Under the pieces are notes generated by a model. The model was given only the letters and a program-made list of their open reading frames with translations. It ran no database searches and was not told the origin of the DNA. Below, piece after piece: positions 32,817 to 42,193 of a DNA stretch of 42,193 bases. A program made the translations under genes and the position numbers. Source of the DNA: JAMLIN01 sp964509685 (GTDB lineage Bacteria; Pseudomonadota; Gammaproteobacteria; Burkholderiales; Burkholderiaceae_E); contig CAZDYQ010000018.1 of NCBI GenBank assembly GCA_964509685.1, forward strand, positions 1-42,193, in the 5' to 3' direction. How positions within the stretch are numbered: position 1 is the first letter of the stretch; each line of letters opens with the position of its first letter.

Positions 32817-34433
32817 ATGGCATCCTTCGAGTTCGACTGGCAGGCGGCCTATCCGTCGCTGCGCTCGCCGGTCTTCGCCCGCAACATCGTGTCCACCTCG
32901 CAGCCGCTCGCGGCGCAGGCCGGCCTGCGCATGATCGCGGCCGGCGGCAACGCGATCGATGCCGCCATCGCGGCCGCGGCCGCGCTCACCATCGTCGAAC
33001 CGGTCTCCTGCGGCCTCGGCAGCGACGCATTCGCGATCGTCTGGGACGGCAAGCGACTCCACGGCCTGAACGCCTCGGGCACCGCGCCGGCGGCCTGGGA
33101 CCTTGCCTACTTTCGCAGCCGGCACGGCGATACGTTCCCGAAGCGTGGCCCGGATACCGTCACGGTGCCCGGCGCGGTCGCCGGCTGGGCGGCCCTGCAC
33201 GGCCGCTTCGGGCGCCTGCCCTTCGCCGACTGCCTCGCGCCGGCGATCGAGCTGGCCGAAGCCGGCCACGGCGTCGCGCGCATCGTCCAGCAGAAGTGGG
33301 CGGCGCAGGTCGACGAGCTGAAGTCGCAGCCCGGCTTCGCCGAGATCTTCATGCCGCGCGGACGCGCCCCGCAGGTGGGAGAGCGCTTCGTGTTCGCCCA
33401 GGCGGGCCGCACGCTGCGGCGCATCGCCGAGACGGCCGGCCGCGACTTCTACGAGGGCGAGACCGCCGAGCGCATCGCCGCCTTCATCCGCGAGCACGGG
33501 GGCGCGATGAGCACCGCCGACCTTCGCGCTTACGAGCCGCAGTGGGTCGAGCCGATCTCGCGCGACTACCGCGGCTACACGCTTCACGAGATCCCGCCCA
33601 ACGGCCAGGGGATCGCGGCGCTGATGGCGCTCGGCATCCTCGAGCATTTCGACATGGCGTCGCTCCATCCCGATTCGGTGGAGGCGCGGCACCTCCAGAT
33701 CGAGGCGATGAAGGCGGCGTTCGCCGACGTGTACCGGCACGTGGCCGACATCCGCAGCATGACCCGGGTCACGCCCGCCGACCTCCTCGACGACGCGCGG
33801 CTCGCCGATCGCGCCGCCCGCATCCGGCGCGACCGGGCCACCGATTTCGAGCACGAGCTGCCCCCGTCGGGCGGAACGATCTACCTCAGCGCGGCCGACG
33901 CCCAGGGCATGATGGTGTCCTTCATCCAGTCCAACTACATGGGCTTCGGGTCGGGCGTCGTCGTGCCCGATGTCGGCGTGTCGCTGCAGAACCGGGGCCA
34001 CGGCTTCTCGCTCGATCCGGGTCATCCGAATGTCGTCGGGCCGGGCAAGCGGCCCTTCCACACGATCATCCCCGCGTTCCTGACGAAGGACGGCGCCCCG
34101 CAGATGAGCTTCGGGGTGATGGGCGGCAACATGCAGCCCCAGGGCCACCTGCAGACGCTGGTGCGCATGATCGACTGGCGCCAGAACCCGCAGGCCGCCT
34201 GCGATGCCGCAAGGTGGAAGGTCCAGCGCGGACTCGCGGTGGACATCGAGCCGGCGATCGGGGCCGAGGTCGCCAGGGGGCTGGCGGCGCTCGGCCACCA
34301 GCTCGTCGAGGTGGTCGACAACTACATGGACTTCGGGGGCGGCCAGTTCATCTGGCGCCTGTCGGCCGATCTCGCCGACGGCTACGTGGCCGCCAGCGAC
34401 AGCCGGCGTGACGGCTGCGCCGCGGGCTTCTGA
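32817..34433 (+). CDS. Gamma-glutamyltransferase family protein (YwrD-like)
   Basis: A 538-residue N-terminal-nucleophile hydrolase. Autocleavage and catalysis would use Thr354 in PPSGGTIYLS, in the position of the family's TT/GGT site. Other landmarks are GGNAIDAAIAAAAALTIVEP near the N-terminus and MGGNMQPQGHLQ, which replaces the usual GG-rich oxyanion loop, near the C-terminus. There is no signal peptide, unlike classical periplasmic GGT, and this fits the YwrD-like subgroup. It could release glutamate from gamma-glutamyl compounds or open lactams. GGAGG lies seven bases before the ATG. Confidence 0.9.
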   Translation: MASFEFDWQAAYPSLRSPVFARNIVSTSQPLAAQAGLRMIAAGGNAIDAAIAAAAALTIVEPVSCGLGSDAFAIVWDGKRLHGLNASGTAPAAWDLAYFRSRHGDTFPKRGPDTVTVPGAVAGWAALHGRFGRLPFADCLAPAIELAEAGHGVARIVQQKWAAQVDELKSQPGFAEIFMPRGRAPQVGERFVFAQAGRTLRRIAETAGRDFYEGETAERIAAFIREHGGAMSTADLRAYEPQWVEPISRDYRGYTLHEIPPNGQGIAALMALGILEHFDMASLHPDSVEARHLQIEAMKAAFADVYRHVADIRSMTRVTPADLLDDARLADRAARIRRDRATDFEHELPPSGGTIYLSAADAQGMMVSFIQSNYMGFGSGVVVPDVGVSLQNRGHGFSLDPGHPNVVGPGKRPFHTIIPAFLTKDGAPQMSFGVMGGNMQPQGHLQTLVRMIDWRQNPQAACDAARWKVQRGLAVDIEPAIGAEVARGLAALGHQLVEVVDNYMDFGGGQFIWRLSADLADGYVAASDSRRDGCAAGF

Positions 34434-35436
34434 GCCAGCCGACGAGGCCGGCCCACGCCCGACGCCGACCGGCGGCAAGGCGACCCGACCCGTTCTCGCG
34501 TCCCGCCGCCGTTGCGCGGGCATCCTGGGGGCAGGGGCGCTGCTCGCCGCCCTGGCCGCCACCGGATGCGCGCGGGGCGGGCCGCCGGTGGCGGCCGCCA
34601 CCGCACCGCCCCTGTGGCGCATGCAGGCGCGCGAGGGCGCGCCCGGATCCGGCTGGCTGTTCGGGTCCGTGCACGCCGGGCTCGATCCAGCCGAGAAGCT
34701 GCCACCCGTCGTCGAGCGGGCGTGGGCCAGCGCTGGCGTCCTCGCGATCGAGATCGACGTGACGGCGCGCTGGGCCAGCCTGCGCGAGCTCTATGCGGCA
34801 TCCGCGCTGCTCCCGGGCGACGGGACCATCGAGGCGCTGCTCGGCGCGGACCGGGCCGGGCAGATCCGCGAGCACTTCGGCATCGGGGAAGCGCGCTGGT
34901 CGCGGCTGCGCCGGCTCGCACCCTGGGCGCTTCTCGCCCTGCTCGCCGGACAGGATCCCTCGCGGGGCGGCCGGGCCCCGGGAGCCGGCCTGGAGGCGCG
35001 CTTCCTCGAGAGCGCGCGGCAGCGCGCCATGCCCGTCGTGGAGCTCGAGCAGCCCGCCGAGCAGGTGGATGCGCTGGCCGGCATCGGGCTCCGGGCGCAG
35101 GCCGACTGGCTGTGGCGACGCTTCGAATCGATCCGGCACGGCGACGGACTGGCCGAAGCCATCGTCGCCGCCTGGCGAGCCGGCGACGAGGCGGACCTCG
35201 CGCGCCTGAAGGACCGTGCCTGGGGCATGGCGGGCGACGACCCCGCCACGCCGCGCGCCCGCATGTTCGGCGAGCGCGACCGGCGGATCGCCCGGCGGCT
35301 CGCCGGGCTGCTCGAGCGTCCCCATACGGTATTTACCCTAGTGGGCGCCTTTCACGTTGTGGGCGAGGACGGCCTGCCGGGTATCCTTGCGGGTCACGGG
35401 ATCCGCCTCGAGCGGCTCCCCGGGACGGAGACCTGA
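34408..35436 (+). CDS. TraB/GumN-family lipoprotein
   Basis: A GTG start at 34408 gives 342 residues. No better start lies nearer, so the gene overlaps the end of the gamma-glutamyltransferase gene by 26 bases. After a charged leader (RRR) and hydrophobic run comes a lipobox-like ATGC with Cys54. The body shows TraB/GumN features: the GSVHAG motif and its partner GAFHVVGEDGL, the two histidine-bearing motifs thought to form the active site of this erythromycin-esterase-like fold. No clear substrate is known for the family. The leader of about 30 residues before the signal peptide is longer than usual, so the true start is uncertain. Confidence 0.72.
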   Translation: MTAAPRASEPADEAGPRPTPTGGKATRPVLASRRRCAGILGAGALLAALAATGCARGGPPVAAATAPPLWRMQAREGAPGSGWLFGSVHAGLDPAEKLPPVVERAWASAGVLAIEIDVTARWASLRELYAASALLPGDGTIEALLGADRAGQIREHFGIGEARWSRLRRLAPWALLALLAGQDPSRGGRAPGAGLEARFLESARQRAMPVVELEQPAEQVDALAGIGLRAQADWLWRRFESIRHGDGLAEAIVAAWRAGDEADLARLKDRAWGMAGDDPATPRARMFGERDRRIARRLAGLLERPHTVFTLVGAFHVVGEDGLPGILAGHGIRLERLPGTET

Positions 35437-35443
35437 ACCAGCG

Positions 35444-36319
35444 ATGACACCCGAGCACGATGCCAGCGTCCAGGCCATGACGCTCGACGACGGTCGCGGG
35501 CCGGCCCTGGAGCTGATCCATGTGCCCGCCGGCGGCCCGGTTCATGCGCAGCGGGGCGACCCGATCCTCATGATCCACGGGGCGTACGCGGACGCCTGGT
35601 GCTGGGCGCCGACCTTCGTGCCGTACTTCGCGGCCCAGGGCCACGACGTGTTCGCCCTGTCGTTGCGCGGCCATGGCGCGAGCGAAGGCAAGGCCGCGCT
35701 CAATGCCTGGGGCCTCGCCGACTTCATGAAGGACATGACGCGGGCACAGGAGCACATCGGGGCGACGCCGATCCTCTTCGGCGCGTCGATGGGCGGGCTG
35801 CTCGCGCAACGCTGGCTGACGACCGGGCGCGATGCCGTCGCGGTGGTCACGATCGGCAGCATCCCGCCGTCGGGCATGACGGGCGCCATCCTGCGCATGG
35901 CCTGGACGCAGCCGCGCAATCTCTTCGAGATCGCGCAGGTGGCCGGATCGGGCATGGCGAGCCGCCGCTTCATGCGCCTGCTGGTGGAACAGCCGCTGCG
36001 GGTTCGCGACCCGGACTTCTATCGCCGTCACCTCGGCCGCGAGTCGAGCCGGGCGCTCTGGGAACTCACCTGGATGCCGATGGTGATGCCCACGCGCACG
36101 GACTGCCCGGTGCTCGCCACGCATGGCGAGCTCGACAGGATGGTCCCGCTCGACAGCCTCGACGTGATCGAGCGCTATTTCGGGGCGGACCGCATGGTCT
36201 TCGAAGCGATGGGACACTGTCCCATGCTGGAGAAGCGCTGGGAAGAAGCGGCGAGCCGGATCGCCGCCTGGCTGGATGAACGACTTTACTCGGAGATCGA
36301 CGATGAGCAACTCGACTGA
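35444..36319 (+). CDS. Alpha/beta hydrolase
   Basis: A 291-residue cytosolic alpha/beta hydrolase. The oxyanion motif is MIHGAYAD, the nucleophile is Ser115 in FGASMGGLLAQ, the acid lies in THGELDRMVP, and the histidine is in AMGHCPMLEK. Lysophospholipase-, lactonase- and esterase-like enzymes share this layout, so the substrate is not assignable. The start ATG at 35444 lies 8 bases after the TraB-family stop, and its last 17 bases overlap the next gene. Confidence 0.87.
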   Translation: MTPEHDASVQAMTLDDGRGPALELIHVPAGGPVHAQRGDPILMIHGAYADAWCWAPTFVPYFAAQGHDVFALSLRGHGASEGKAALNAWGLADFMKDMTRAQEHIGATPILFGASMGGLLAQRWLTTGRDAVAVVTIGSIPPSGMTGAILRMAWTQPRNLFEIAQVAGSGMASRRFMRLLVEQPLRVRDPDFYRRHLGRESSRALWELTWMPMVMPTRTDCPVLATHGELDRMVPLDSLDVIERYFGADRMVFEAMGHCPMLEKRWEEAASRIAAWLDERLYSEIDDEQLD

Positions 36320-37199
36320 GGGCAGCGCCAAACTTGACGTCGCCTTCCTGGGCCTGGGCACGATGGGCTACCCGATGGCCGGCCACCTGGCCCGCGCGGG
36401 CCACAGGACCACCGTCTACAACCGCAGCGCCGAGAAGGCGAAGCGCTGGAGCGAGGAATACGGCGGCAAGGCGCAGGCCACCCCGCGCGAGGCTGCCGCC
36501 GGTGCCGACATCGTCTTCGCCTGCGTCGGCAACGACGACGACCTGCGCTCGGTGACGCTGGGCGACGACGGCGCCTTCGCCGGGATGAAGAAGGGCGCCA
36601 TCTTCGTCGATCACACCACCACCTCCGCCGAAGTTGCGCGGGAACTCGCGGCCGTCGCCGCCGAGCGCGGACTCGGCTTCATCGATGCGCCCGTCTCGGG
36701 CGGGCAGGCCGGCGCGGTCAACGGCGCGCTGACCGTCATGTGCGGCGGCGACCCCGCGACCTTCGAGAAGATCCGGCCGGTGGCCGCCGCCTACGGGCGC
36801 GCGGTCACGCTCATCGGGCCGACGGGCAGCGGCCAGCTTGCCAAGATGGTCAACCAGATCTGCATCGCCGGGCTCGTGCAGGGCCTCGCCGAAGGCATCG
36901 CCTTCGGCATGCGCTCCGGCCTCGACATGAACCTGGTGCTCGACGTCATCGGCAAGGGCGCGGCCCAGTCCTGGCAGATGGACAACCGGGGCAAGACCAT
37001 GGTCGAAGGCAAGTTCGACTTCGGCTTCGCCGTAGACTGGATGCGCAAGGACCTCGGCCTGTGCCTCGACGAGGCGCGGCGCATCCGCGCGGCGCTCCCG
37101 GTGACCGCGCTGGTGGACCAGTTCTATGGCGACCTCCAACGAGCCGGCGACAACCGGCTGGACACGTCCAGCCTGATCCGGCGGCTCTACGACTACTGA
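36303..37199 (+). CDS. NAD(P)-dependent beta-hydroxyacid dehydrogenase (HIBADH family)
   Basis: A 298-residue oxidoreductase of the 3-hydroxyisobutyrate/tartronate-semialdehyde class. The Rossmann motif is FLGLGTMGYPMAGHL, the substrate loop is APVSGGQAGAVNG, and the catalytic lysine is Lys181 in GQLAKMVNQICIAG. These enzymes reduce or oxidise 3-hydroxy acids such as 3-hydroxyisobutyrate or tartronate semialdehyde. The start lies in the end of the alpha/beta hydrolase gene, indicating cotranscription. Confidence 0.92.
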   Translation: MSNSTEGSAKLDVAFLGLGTMGYPMAGHLARAGHRTTVYNRSAEKAKRWSEEYGGKAQATPREAAAGADIVFACVGNDDDLRSVTLGDDGAFAGMKKGAIFVDHTTTSAEVARELAAVAAERGLGFIDAPVSGGQAGAVNGALTVMCGGDPATFEKIRPVAAAYGRAVTLIGPTGSGQLAKMVNQICIAGLVQGLAEGIAFGMRSGLDMNLVLDVIGKGAAQSWQMDNRGKTMVEGKFDFGFAVDWMRKDLGLCLDEARRIRAALPVTALVDQFYGDLQRAGDNRLDTSSLIRRLYDY

Positions 37200-37209
37200 G
37201 GAGCACGAC

Positions 37210-37563
37210 ATGCCACTCCAGACCCTCCCCTCGGGACTCCAGTACGAGGACGTCGTCACCGGCGGTGGCGAGGAAGCCAGCAAGGGCAAGCAGGTCTCGG
37301 TGCACTACACCGGCTGGCTGTTCGAGAACGGCAAGGCCGGCACGAAGTTCGACTCGAGCAAGGACCGGGGCGAGCCGTTCCGCTTCCCGCTCGGCGCCGG
37401 CCACGTGATCCGCGGCTGGGATGAGGGCGTCGCCGGCATGAGGGTCGGTGGCACCCGCCGGCTCGTGATCCCGCCCGAGCTCGGCTACGGCGCCCGCGGG
37501 GCCGGCGGCGTGATCCCGCCGAACGCCACGCTGCTCTTCGAGGTCGACCTCCTCGAAGTGTAG
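37210..37563 (+). CDS. FKBP-type peptidyl-prolyl isomerase
   Basis: A single-domain 117-residue isomerase without signal peptide, so cytosolic. Active-site landmarks VSVHYTGWL, KFDSSKDRGEPF, VIRGWDEGVAGMRVGG and IPPELGYGARGAGGVIPPNATL are all present. It assists folding by accelerating cis-trans proline changes. GGAG lies 8 bases before the ATG and 10 bases separate it from the dehydrogenase. Confidence 0.95.
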   Translation: MPLQTLPSGLQYEDVVTGGGEEASKGKQVSVHYTGWLFENGKAGTKFDSSKDRGEPFRFPLGAGHVIRGWDEGVAGMRVGGTRRLVIPPELGYGARGAGGVIPPNATLLFEVDLLEV

Positions 37564-37565
37564 GG

Positions 37566-37583
37566 GGCCCCGCGGTCGGGGCC
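37566..37583. other. GC-rich hairpin after the FKBP gene
   Basis: GGCCCC and GGGGCC form a perfect 6-bp stem with a 6-base loop three bases after the stop codon. There is no T-tract. It may help to end the upstream transcript before the glnS promoter. Confidence 0.4.
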
Positions 37584-37610
37584 GGCGCGGCGGCACTCGC
37601 GCGAACTGCG

Positions 37611-37616
37611 TAGAAT
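37611..37616 (+). promoter_or_regulatory. -10 element for glnS
   Basis: TAGAAT lies 56 bases before the glnS ATG. No good -35 is found at 16-18 bases upstream. It matches the alaS -10 and its flanks (TAGAATCC). Confidence 0.45.
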
Positions 37617-37671
37617 CCCGGATGCGGCGCCGTCCGGGTCGCCGCGGTTTCCCGAGAGAGCCCAGGGCTGC

Positions 37672-39432
<1,761 letters not shown>

Positions 39433-39466
39433 ACCGGGCGCGCGCCGTCCCGGGCGGAGCCGCCCG

Positions 39467-40693
39467 ATGCAGCTGACGTCGCTCAGGTCGCGACCGTTCC
39501 GCCATTTCTTCATCGGGCACGCGGCCTCGACGCTCGGCTCCTGGATCCAGCAGGTCGCGCTTTCCTGGCTCATCTACCGTGTGACCGGCTCGGCCGCGCT
39601 GCTCGGCATCGCGGCGGCGCTGCTCCAGTTCCCCCAGATGATCGTCGGGCCGATCGCCGGGTCGGTGGTGGATCGCTACGACACGCGCAAGCTGTTCCTC
39701 TTCGCCCTGGGCGCGGGCGCGGCGCTGGGGCTGGGGCTCGCCGTCGCGGTCTGGCTGGACCTGTCGGGCCCGGTGCTGCTGCTCGCGGCGGCGGCGCTCA
39801 CCGGCGTCTGCAATGCGCTCGAGAGCCCCCTGCGCCAGACCATCATTCCCGAGCTGGTGCGCGACCGGGCGCTGCTCGCCAACGCGCTCGCGCTGAATGC
39901 GGCGGTGTTCAACAGCGCGCGCTTCGTCGGCCCGCCGCTCGCCGGGCTGATCCTGGCCGTGACGAGCGAGGCATGGTGCTTCCTGGCCAATGCGGTTTCA
40001 TACATCGGGATGATGGTCTTCGTCTGGAAGCTGCGGCTGAAACCGAAGGCGCCGACCGACCGCGACGTGCTGGGCATGTTCGTCGACGGCCTGCGCTACC
40101 TCGGGCGCCACTGGATGCTCAAGCGCGTCCTCGGGCTGTCGTTCACGCAGAACGTCGCCACCGGCGCGGTGATCGTGCTGCTGCCGGTGTGGGCGGCCGA
40201 CGTCTACGCGGGCGACAGCCGCACCCTCGGCTGGCTGCTCGGCGCCTCGGGCGCCGGCTCGCTCTGCGGGACCCTGCTGCTGACACGGATCACCACGCCG
40301 CCCGCCTGGCTGCAGGCGATGACCGGCGGCTGGCTGCTCACGATCCTCGGCACCGCGACCCTGTCGCTGCTGCCCGCCCTGCCGGTGACCCTCTGCGCGC
40401 TCTTCGGCTTCGGCTTCGGGCTCACCATGTGCAACGTCCTCACCAACGTGGTGACGCAGACCGTCTCGCCCGACGCGCTGCGCGGACGCATGATCTCGCT
40501 CTTCATCGGCGGTCGCTGGGGCTTCGACGCGCTCGGCGGCCTGGTCGCGGGCGCGCTCGCCTCGGCCGCCGGGCTGCGCGCGACGATGGTGGTGCAGCTG
40601 CTCATCCTGGCGGCGGCAGCGAGCTTCTTCCTGCGCGTCAGGCGCGAACTCGGGCGCAGGTTCGACGCGCAGGACGCCGACCCCGCCTCCTGA
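39467..40693 (+). CDS. Major facilitator superfamily exporter (EntS/MFS_3-like)
   Basis: A 408-residue inner-membrane protein with about twelve helices. The N-terminal half has FRHFFIGHAASTLGSWIQQVALSWLIY and the loop VDRYDTRKLFLF between helices 2 and 3, the motif A-like segment of MFS exporters such as EntS. The other half has a basic cytoplasmic end (RVRRELGRRF). The substrate cannot be assigned; related proteins export siderophores or drugs. It starts 34 bases after glnS. Confidence 0.87.
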   Translation: MQLTSLRSRPFRHFFIGHAASTLGSWIQQVALSWLIYRVTGSAALLGIAAALLQFPQMIVGPIAGSVVDRYDTRKLFLFALGAGAALGLGLAVAVWLDLSGPVLLLAAAALTGVCNALESPLRQTIIPELVRDRALLANALALNAAVFNSARFVGPPLAGLILAVTSEAWCFLANAVSYIGMMVFVWKLRLKPKAPTDRDVLGMFVDGLRYLGRHWMLKRVLGLSFTQNVATGAVIVLLPVWAADVYAGDSRTLGWLLGASGAGSLCGTLLLTRITTPPAWLQAMTGGWLLTILGTATLSLLPALPVTLCALFGFGFGLTMCNVLTNVVTQTVSPDALRGRMISLFIGGRWGFDALGGLVAGALASAAGLRATMVVQLLILAAAASFFLRVRRELGRRFDAQDADPAS

Positions 40694-40771
40694 GCGAGCG
40701 GCGCACCCTCGGCGCCGGACCGCGCACTCGCCGCCCCGGCGGCGCGGGCCGTCGCTCGCAGGGATGCACCG

Positions 40772-41416
40772 TCAGGCGAAGGCGTCGTCCCCGACGAAGG
40801 GATTGTGGGCGCGCTCCTGGCCGAAGGTGGACATCGGCCCGTGGCCCGGCACGAAGGCGACGTCGTCGCCCAGCGGCCAGAGCTTGTTGCGGATCGAGTC
40901 GACCAGGTCCGCATGGTTGCCGCGCGGGAAGTCCGTGCGACCGATCGACCCGTTGAACAGCACGTCGCCCACGATGGCGAGCCGCGCCTGGCGATGGAAG
41001 AACACGACATGCCCCGGCGTGTGGCCGGGGCAATGGATGACCTCGAGCGCCTGCTTGCCGAAGGCGACGGTGTCGCCGTCCTCGAGCCAGCGGTCGGGCT
41101 CGAACGCGTCGAGCCGCGGAAAGCCGAAGCGCTTGCCCTGCTCCGGCAACTGCGAGATCCAGAAGGCGTCCTCGCGCTGCGGCCCCTCGATCGGCACCGC
41201 GTGACGGCGGGCGAACTCGGCCGCCTGTCCGCAATGGTCGATGTGCCCGTGCGTCAGCAGGACCTTCTCGATGTTCGCCCCGAGCTGTCCCAGCGCGTCG
41301 TCGATGCGGTGGAGATCGCCGCCCGGGTCGACGACGGCGGCGCGGCCGGTTTCCTCGCAGCACAGCACGGAGCAGTTCTGCGCGAACGGGGTCACGGGAA
41401 CGATCATCAGCTTCAT
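40772..41416 (-). CDS. Metallo-beta-lactamase-fold hydrolase (glyoxalase-II-like)
   Basis: A 214-residue cytosolic enzyme with start MKLMIVPVTPFAQNC at 41416; the frame extends further but lacks supporting signals. The metal-binding HGHIDH, the GHTPGHV region, the GDVLF aspartate strand and the late GHGPM histidine are all present. This small glyoxalase-II-like set (YcbL/GloB-like) hydrolyses thioesters such as S-lactoylglutathione; the true substrate is not proven. GAAGG is seven bases before the ATG. It is convergent with the MFS gene and 34 bases downstream of the DUF2237 gene. Confidence 0.9.
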   Translation of the reverse strand: MKLMIVPVTPFAQNCSVLCCEETGRAAVVDPGGDLHRIDDALGQLGANIEKVLLTHGHIDHCGQAAEFARRHAVPIEGPQREDAFWISQLPEQGKRFGFPRLDAFEPDRWLEDGDTVAFGKQALEVIHCPGHTPGHVVFFHRQARLAIVGDVLFNGSIGRTDFPRGNHADLVDSIRNKLWPLGDDVAFVPGHGPMSTFGQERAHNPFVGDDAFA

Positions 41417-41450
41417 GGCGCGCCTTCGGGTCCGTCGGTCGTGCCGGATT

Positions 41451-41855
41451 CTAGCCCGCCCGGCCAGGGCCCTCCCGGCCCGGCCCCACCCAGGCATGCT
41501 TCAGCAGCAGGTCGAGCGGCACCACGTCGAGCGCCCGTTCATGGGTGGCCTCCAGCACCACCGGCGGCGCGACGCCGGCATCGCAGGCCTGGAGCCAGCG
41601 CGCCGCGCACAGGCACCAGCGGTCGCCGGGCACGAGGCCGCGGAACCGCAGCTGCGGCTGGGGCCGGGTGAGGTCGTTGCCCTTGGCGGCCGAGAAGGCG
41701 AGGAACTCCGCGGTGACACGAGCGCAGACCGAATGGTTGCCGATGTCCTCGGGACCGGTCTCGCAGCAGCCGGTGCGCGAGAAGCCGGTCAGGGGATCGT
41801 AGGAGCAGGCGAGCAGCGGCCCGCCCAGGACGTTGAGCGCGAGCGGATCGCTCAT
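41451..41855 (-). CDS. DUF2237 family protein
   Basis: A 134-residue protein with the family's strongly conserved pattern: NVLGGPLLACSYDPLTGFSRTGCC, then ETGPEDIGNHSVCA, EFLAFSAAKGNDL, PGDRWCLCAARW and APPVVLEATHERAL. Several conserved cysteines (two pairs in TGCC and CLC) suggest metal or redox chemistry. No function is known for the family. GGAGG is five bases before the ATG, and the MBL-fold gene follows 34 bases downstream. Confidence 0.93.
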   Translation of the reverse strand: MSDPLALNVLGGPLLACSYDPLTGFSRTGCCETGPEDIGNHSVCARVTAEFLAFSAAKGNDLTRPQPQLRFRGLVPGDRWCLCAARWLQACDAGVAPPVVLEATHERALDVVPLDLLLKHAWVGPGREGPGRAG

Positions 41856-41946
41856 CGGGCCTCCGTGGCGGGCCGGCGGTGTCGACGCGCTTTACACGGA
41901 CACGGGGAACCGGTCCGCCCGACCCGGCAAGCAAAGAAATCTTCCA

Positions 41947-41964
41947 GCAAATTCAACAACTTGC
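41947..41964. promoter_or_regulatory. Imperfect dyad upstream of the sigma-54 promoter
   Basis: GCAAATT-CAAC-AACTTGC is an inverted repeat with one mismatch in seven, centred about 26 bases upstream of the -24 element. The region is more AT-rich than the rest of the window. It could be a protein-binding site. No known operator was recognised and no NtrC-type dyad was seen here. Confidence 0.35.
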
Positions 41965-41980
41965 GAGGAAACAAGGACGA

Positions 41981-41996
41981 TGGCACGGGAAATGCT
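41981..41996 (+). promoter_or_regulatory. Sigma-54 (-24/-12) promoter before a candidate small RNA
   Basis: TGGCACG-GGAA-ATGCT has a perfect -24 half, exact 10-base GG-to-GC spacing and TGCT in the -12 half. Transcription should start near 42007. No protein-coding gene lies downstream on this strand within the window, but a terminator lies at 42066. Confidence 0.6.
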
Positions 41997-42006
41997 TCTG
42001 TCGGTG

Positions 42007-42090
42007 CAACCGCGGATGCAACTCCCGCGATTATCGAACAGTTCACTCCTAGCATCAGTCCTTGTGCCGCCTTCGGGCGGCTCTTTTTTT
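42007..42090 (+). ncRNA. Candidate sigma-54-dependent small RNA (about 84 nt)
   Basis: Following the sigma-54 element, the predicted transcript has a short 5' stem-loop (CGCGG 42011-42015 with CCGCG 42025-42029), a 36-base unpaired-looking AU-richer stretch and an intrinsic terminator. No open reading frame with a start and stop fits between the promoter and the terminator. The DUF2237 gene diverges upstream and the gene entering from the right converges. This is the textbook outline of an Hfq-type small RNA, but no known family was recognised and no data show expression. Confidence 0.5.
42066..42090 (+). terminator. Rho-independent terminator
   Basis: GCCGCC-TTCG-GGCGGC is a 6-bp stem closed by the stable UUCG tetraloop, followed by CTCTTTTTTT. 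The T-tract is on the plus strand only. No annotated plus-strand gene precedes it, which is why a small RNA is proposed. Confidence 0.88.
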
Positions 42091-42091
42091 G

Positions 42092-42193
42092 TCAGCCTGC
42101 CACGAGGCCGGGTTCGCGCCGGGCGGCCTTCGGATCGGTCTGCTCCATCATCCACGCCGCCGCCTCGATCTCGGCCCGGGCGGTGTCGGCCAC
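42092..42193 (-). CDS. C-terminal end of a gene entering from the right edge
   Basis: A minus-strand frame without stop covers the last 102 bases and ends in TGA at 42092. It encodes 33 residues including AEIEAAAWMMEQTDPKAARR, a helical charged end. The rest of the gene lies outside the window, so the family cannot be named. It runs into the terminator hairpin from the opposite side, so it is convergent with the candidate small RNA. Confidence 0.45.
   Translation of the reverse strand: MADTARAEIEAAAWMMEQTDPKAARREPGLVAG

Noticed and set aside
40694..40771. A possible terminator in the gap between the MFS and MBL-fold genes
   Set aside because: Only imperfect GC-rich dyads and no T-tract on either strand were seen.

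Overview
The window is about 42 kb of very GC-rich chromosomal DNA with tightly packed, mostly ordinary bacterial genes. The gene order (lptG-lptF divergent from pepA-holC-valS, alaS next to a TusA-family gene, a UrtABCDE urea transporter fused to a urease cluster) and the outer-membrane LPS export genes point to a betaproteobacterium, most likely Burkholderiales. This rests on gene order and protein similarity by eye; no search was run. I see no tRNA, rRNA, CRISPR array, insertion sequence or phage gene.

Layout. Bases 1-820: a divergent promoter leaving the left edge, a small secreted or anchored hypothetical protein, a purine-rich 3' region and a terminator. Bases 820-6083 (minus strand): a TRAP-type solute-binding protein, a family-39 glycosyltransferase, a probable small RNA or leader, then lptG and lptF. 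Bases 6220-13191 (plus): pepA, holC, an acidic hypothetical protein, valS and a lipoprotein alpha/beta hydrolase. Bases 13193-16591 (minus): arfB, a TusA-family protein and alaS, with an orphan terminator just upstream of alaS. Bases 16822-20750 (plus): a CaiB-type CoA-transferase, a PAS histidine kinase and a FixJ/LuxR-type response regulator. Bases 20952-32070: the nitrogen block urtABCDE-ureDABCEFG plus an 80-residue HupE/UreJ-like mini-protein. Bases 32067-37563: HAD dehalogenase, cytosolic-type gamma-glutamyltransferase, TraB/GumN lipoprotein, alpha/beta hydrolase, 3-hydroxyisobutyrate-dehydrogenase-like enzyme and FKBP isomerase, several of them overlapping. Bases 37672-42193: glnS, an MFS exporter, an MBL-fold hydrolase, a DUF2237 protein, a probable sigma-54 small RNA gene, and the C-terminal end of a gene that enters from the right edge.

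How it works together. The central block imports urea through an ATP-driven transporter and hydrolyses it with a nickel urease to ammonia and CO2. The 201-bp gap before urtA contains a perfect NtrC-type dyad (GCACC-N5-GGTGC) and a sigma-54 -24/-12 element, so the block should be induced by nitrogen limitation. The adjacent kinase/regulator pair may add a second input.

The most novel material is non-coding. Three intrinsic terminators (3603-3633, 16655-16683, 42066-42090) have no protein gene that needs them at that place. Two of them are preceded by a recognisable promoter at small-RNA distance. The one at 42007-42090 has a sigma-54 promoter, a 5' stem-loop, an unstructured linker and a terminator. 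The 80-residue UreJ-like protein after ureG is the most interesting protein-level oddity. All promoter and small-RNA calls are motif-based inferences.
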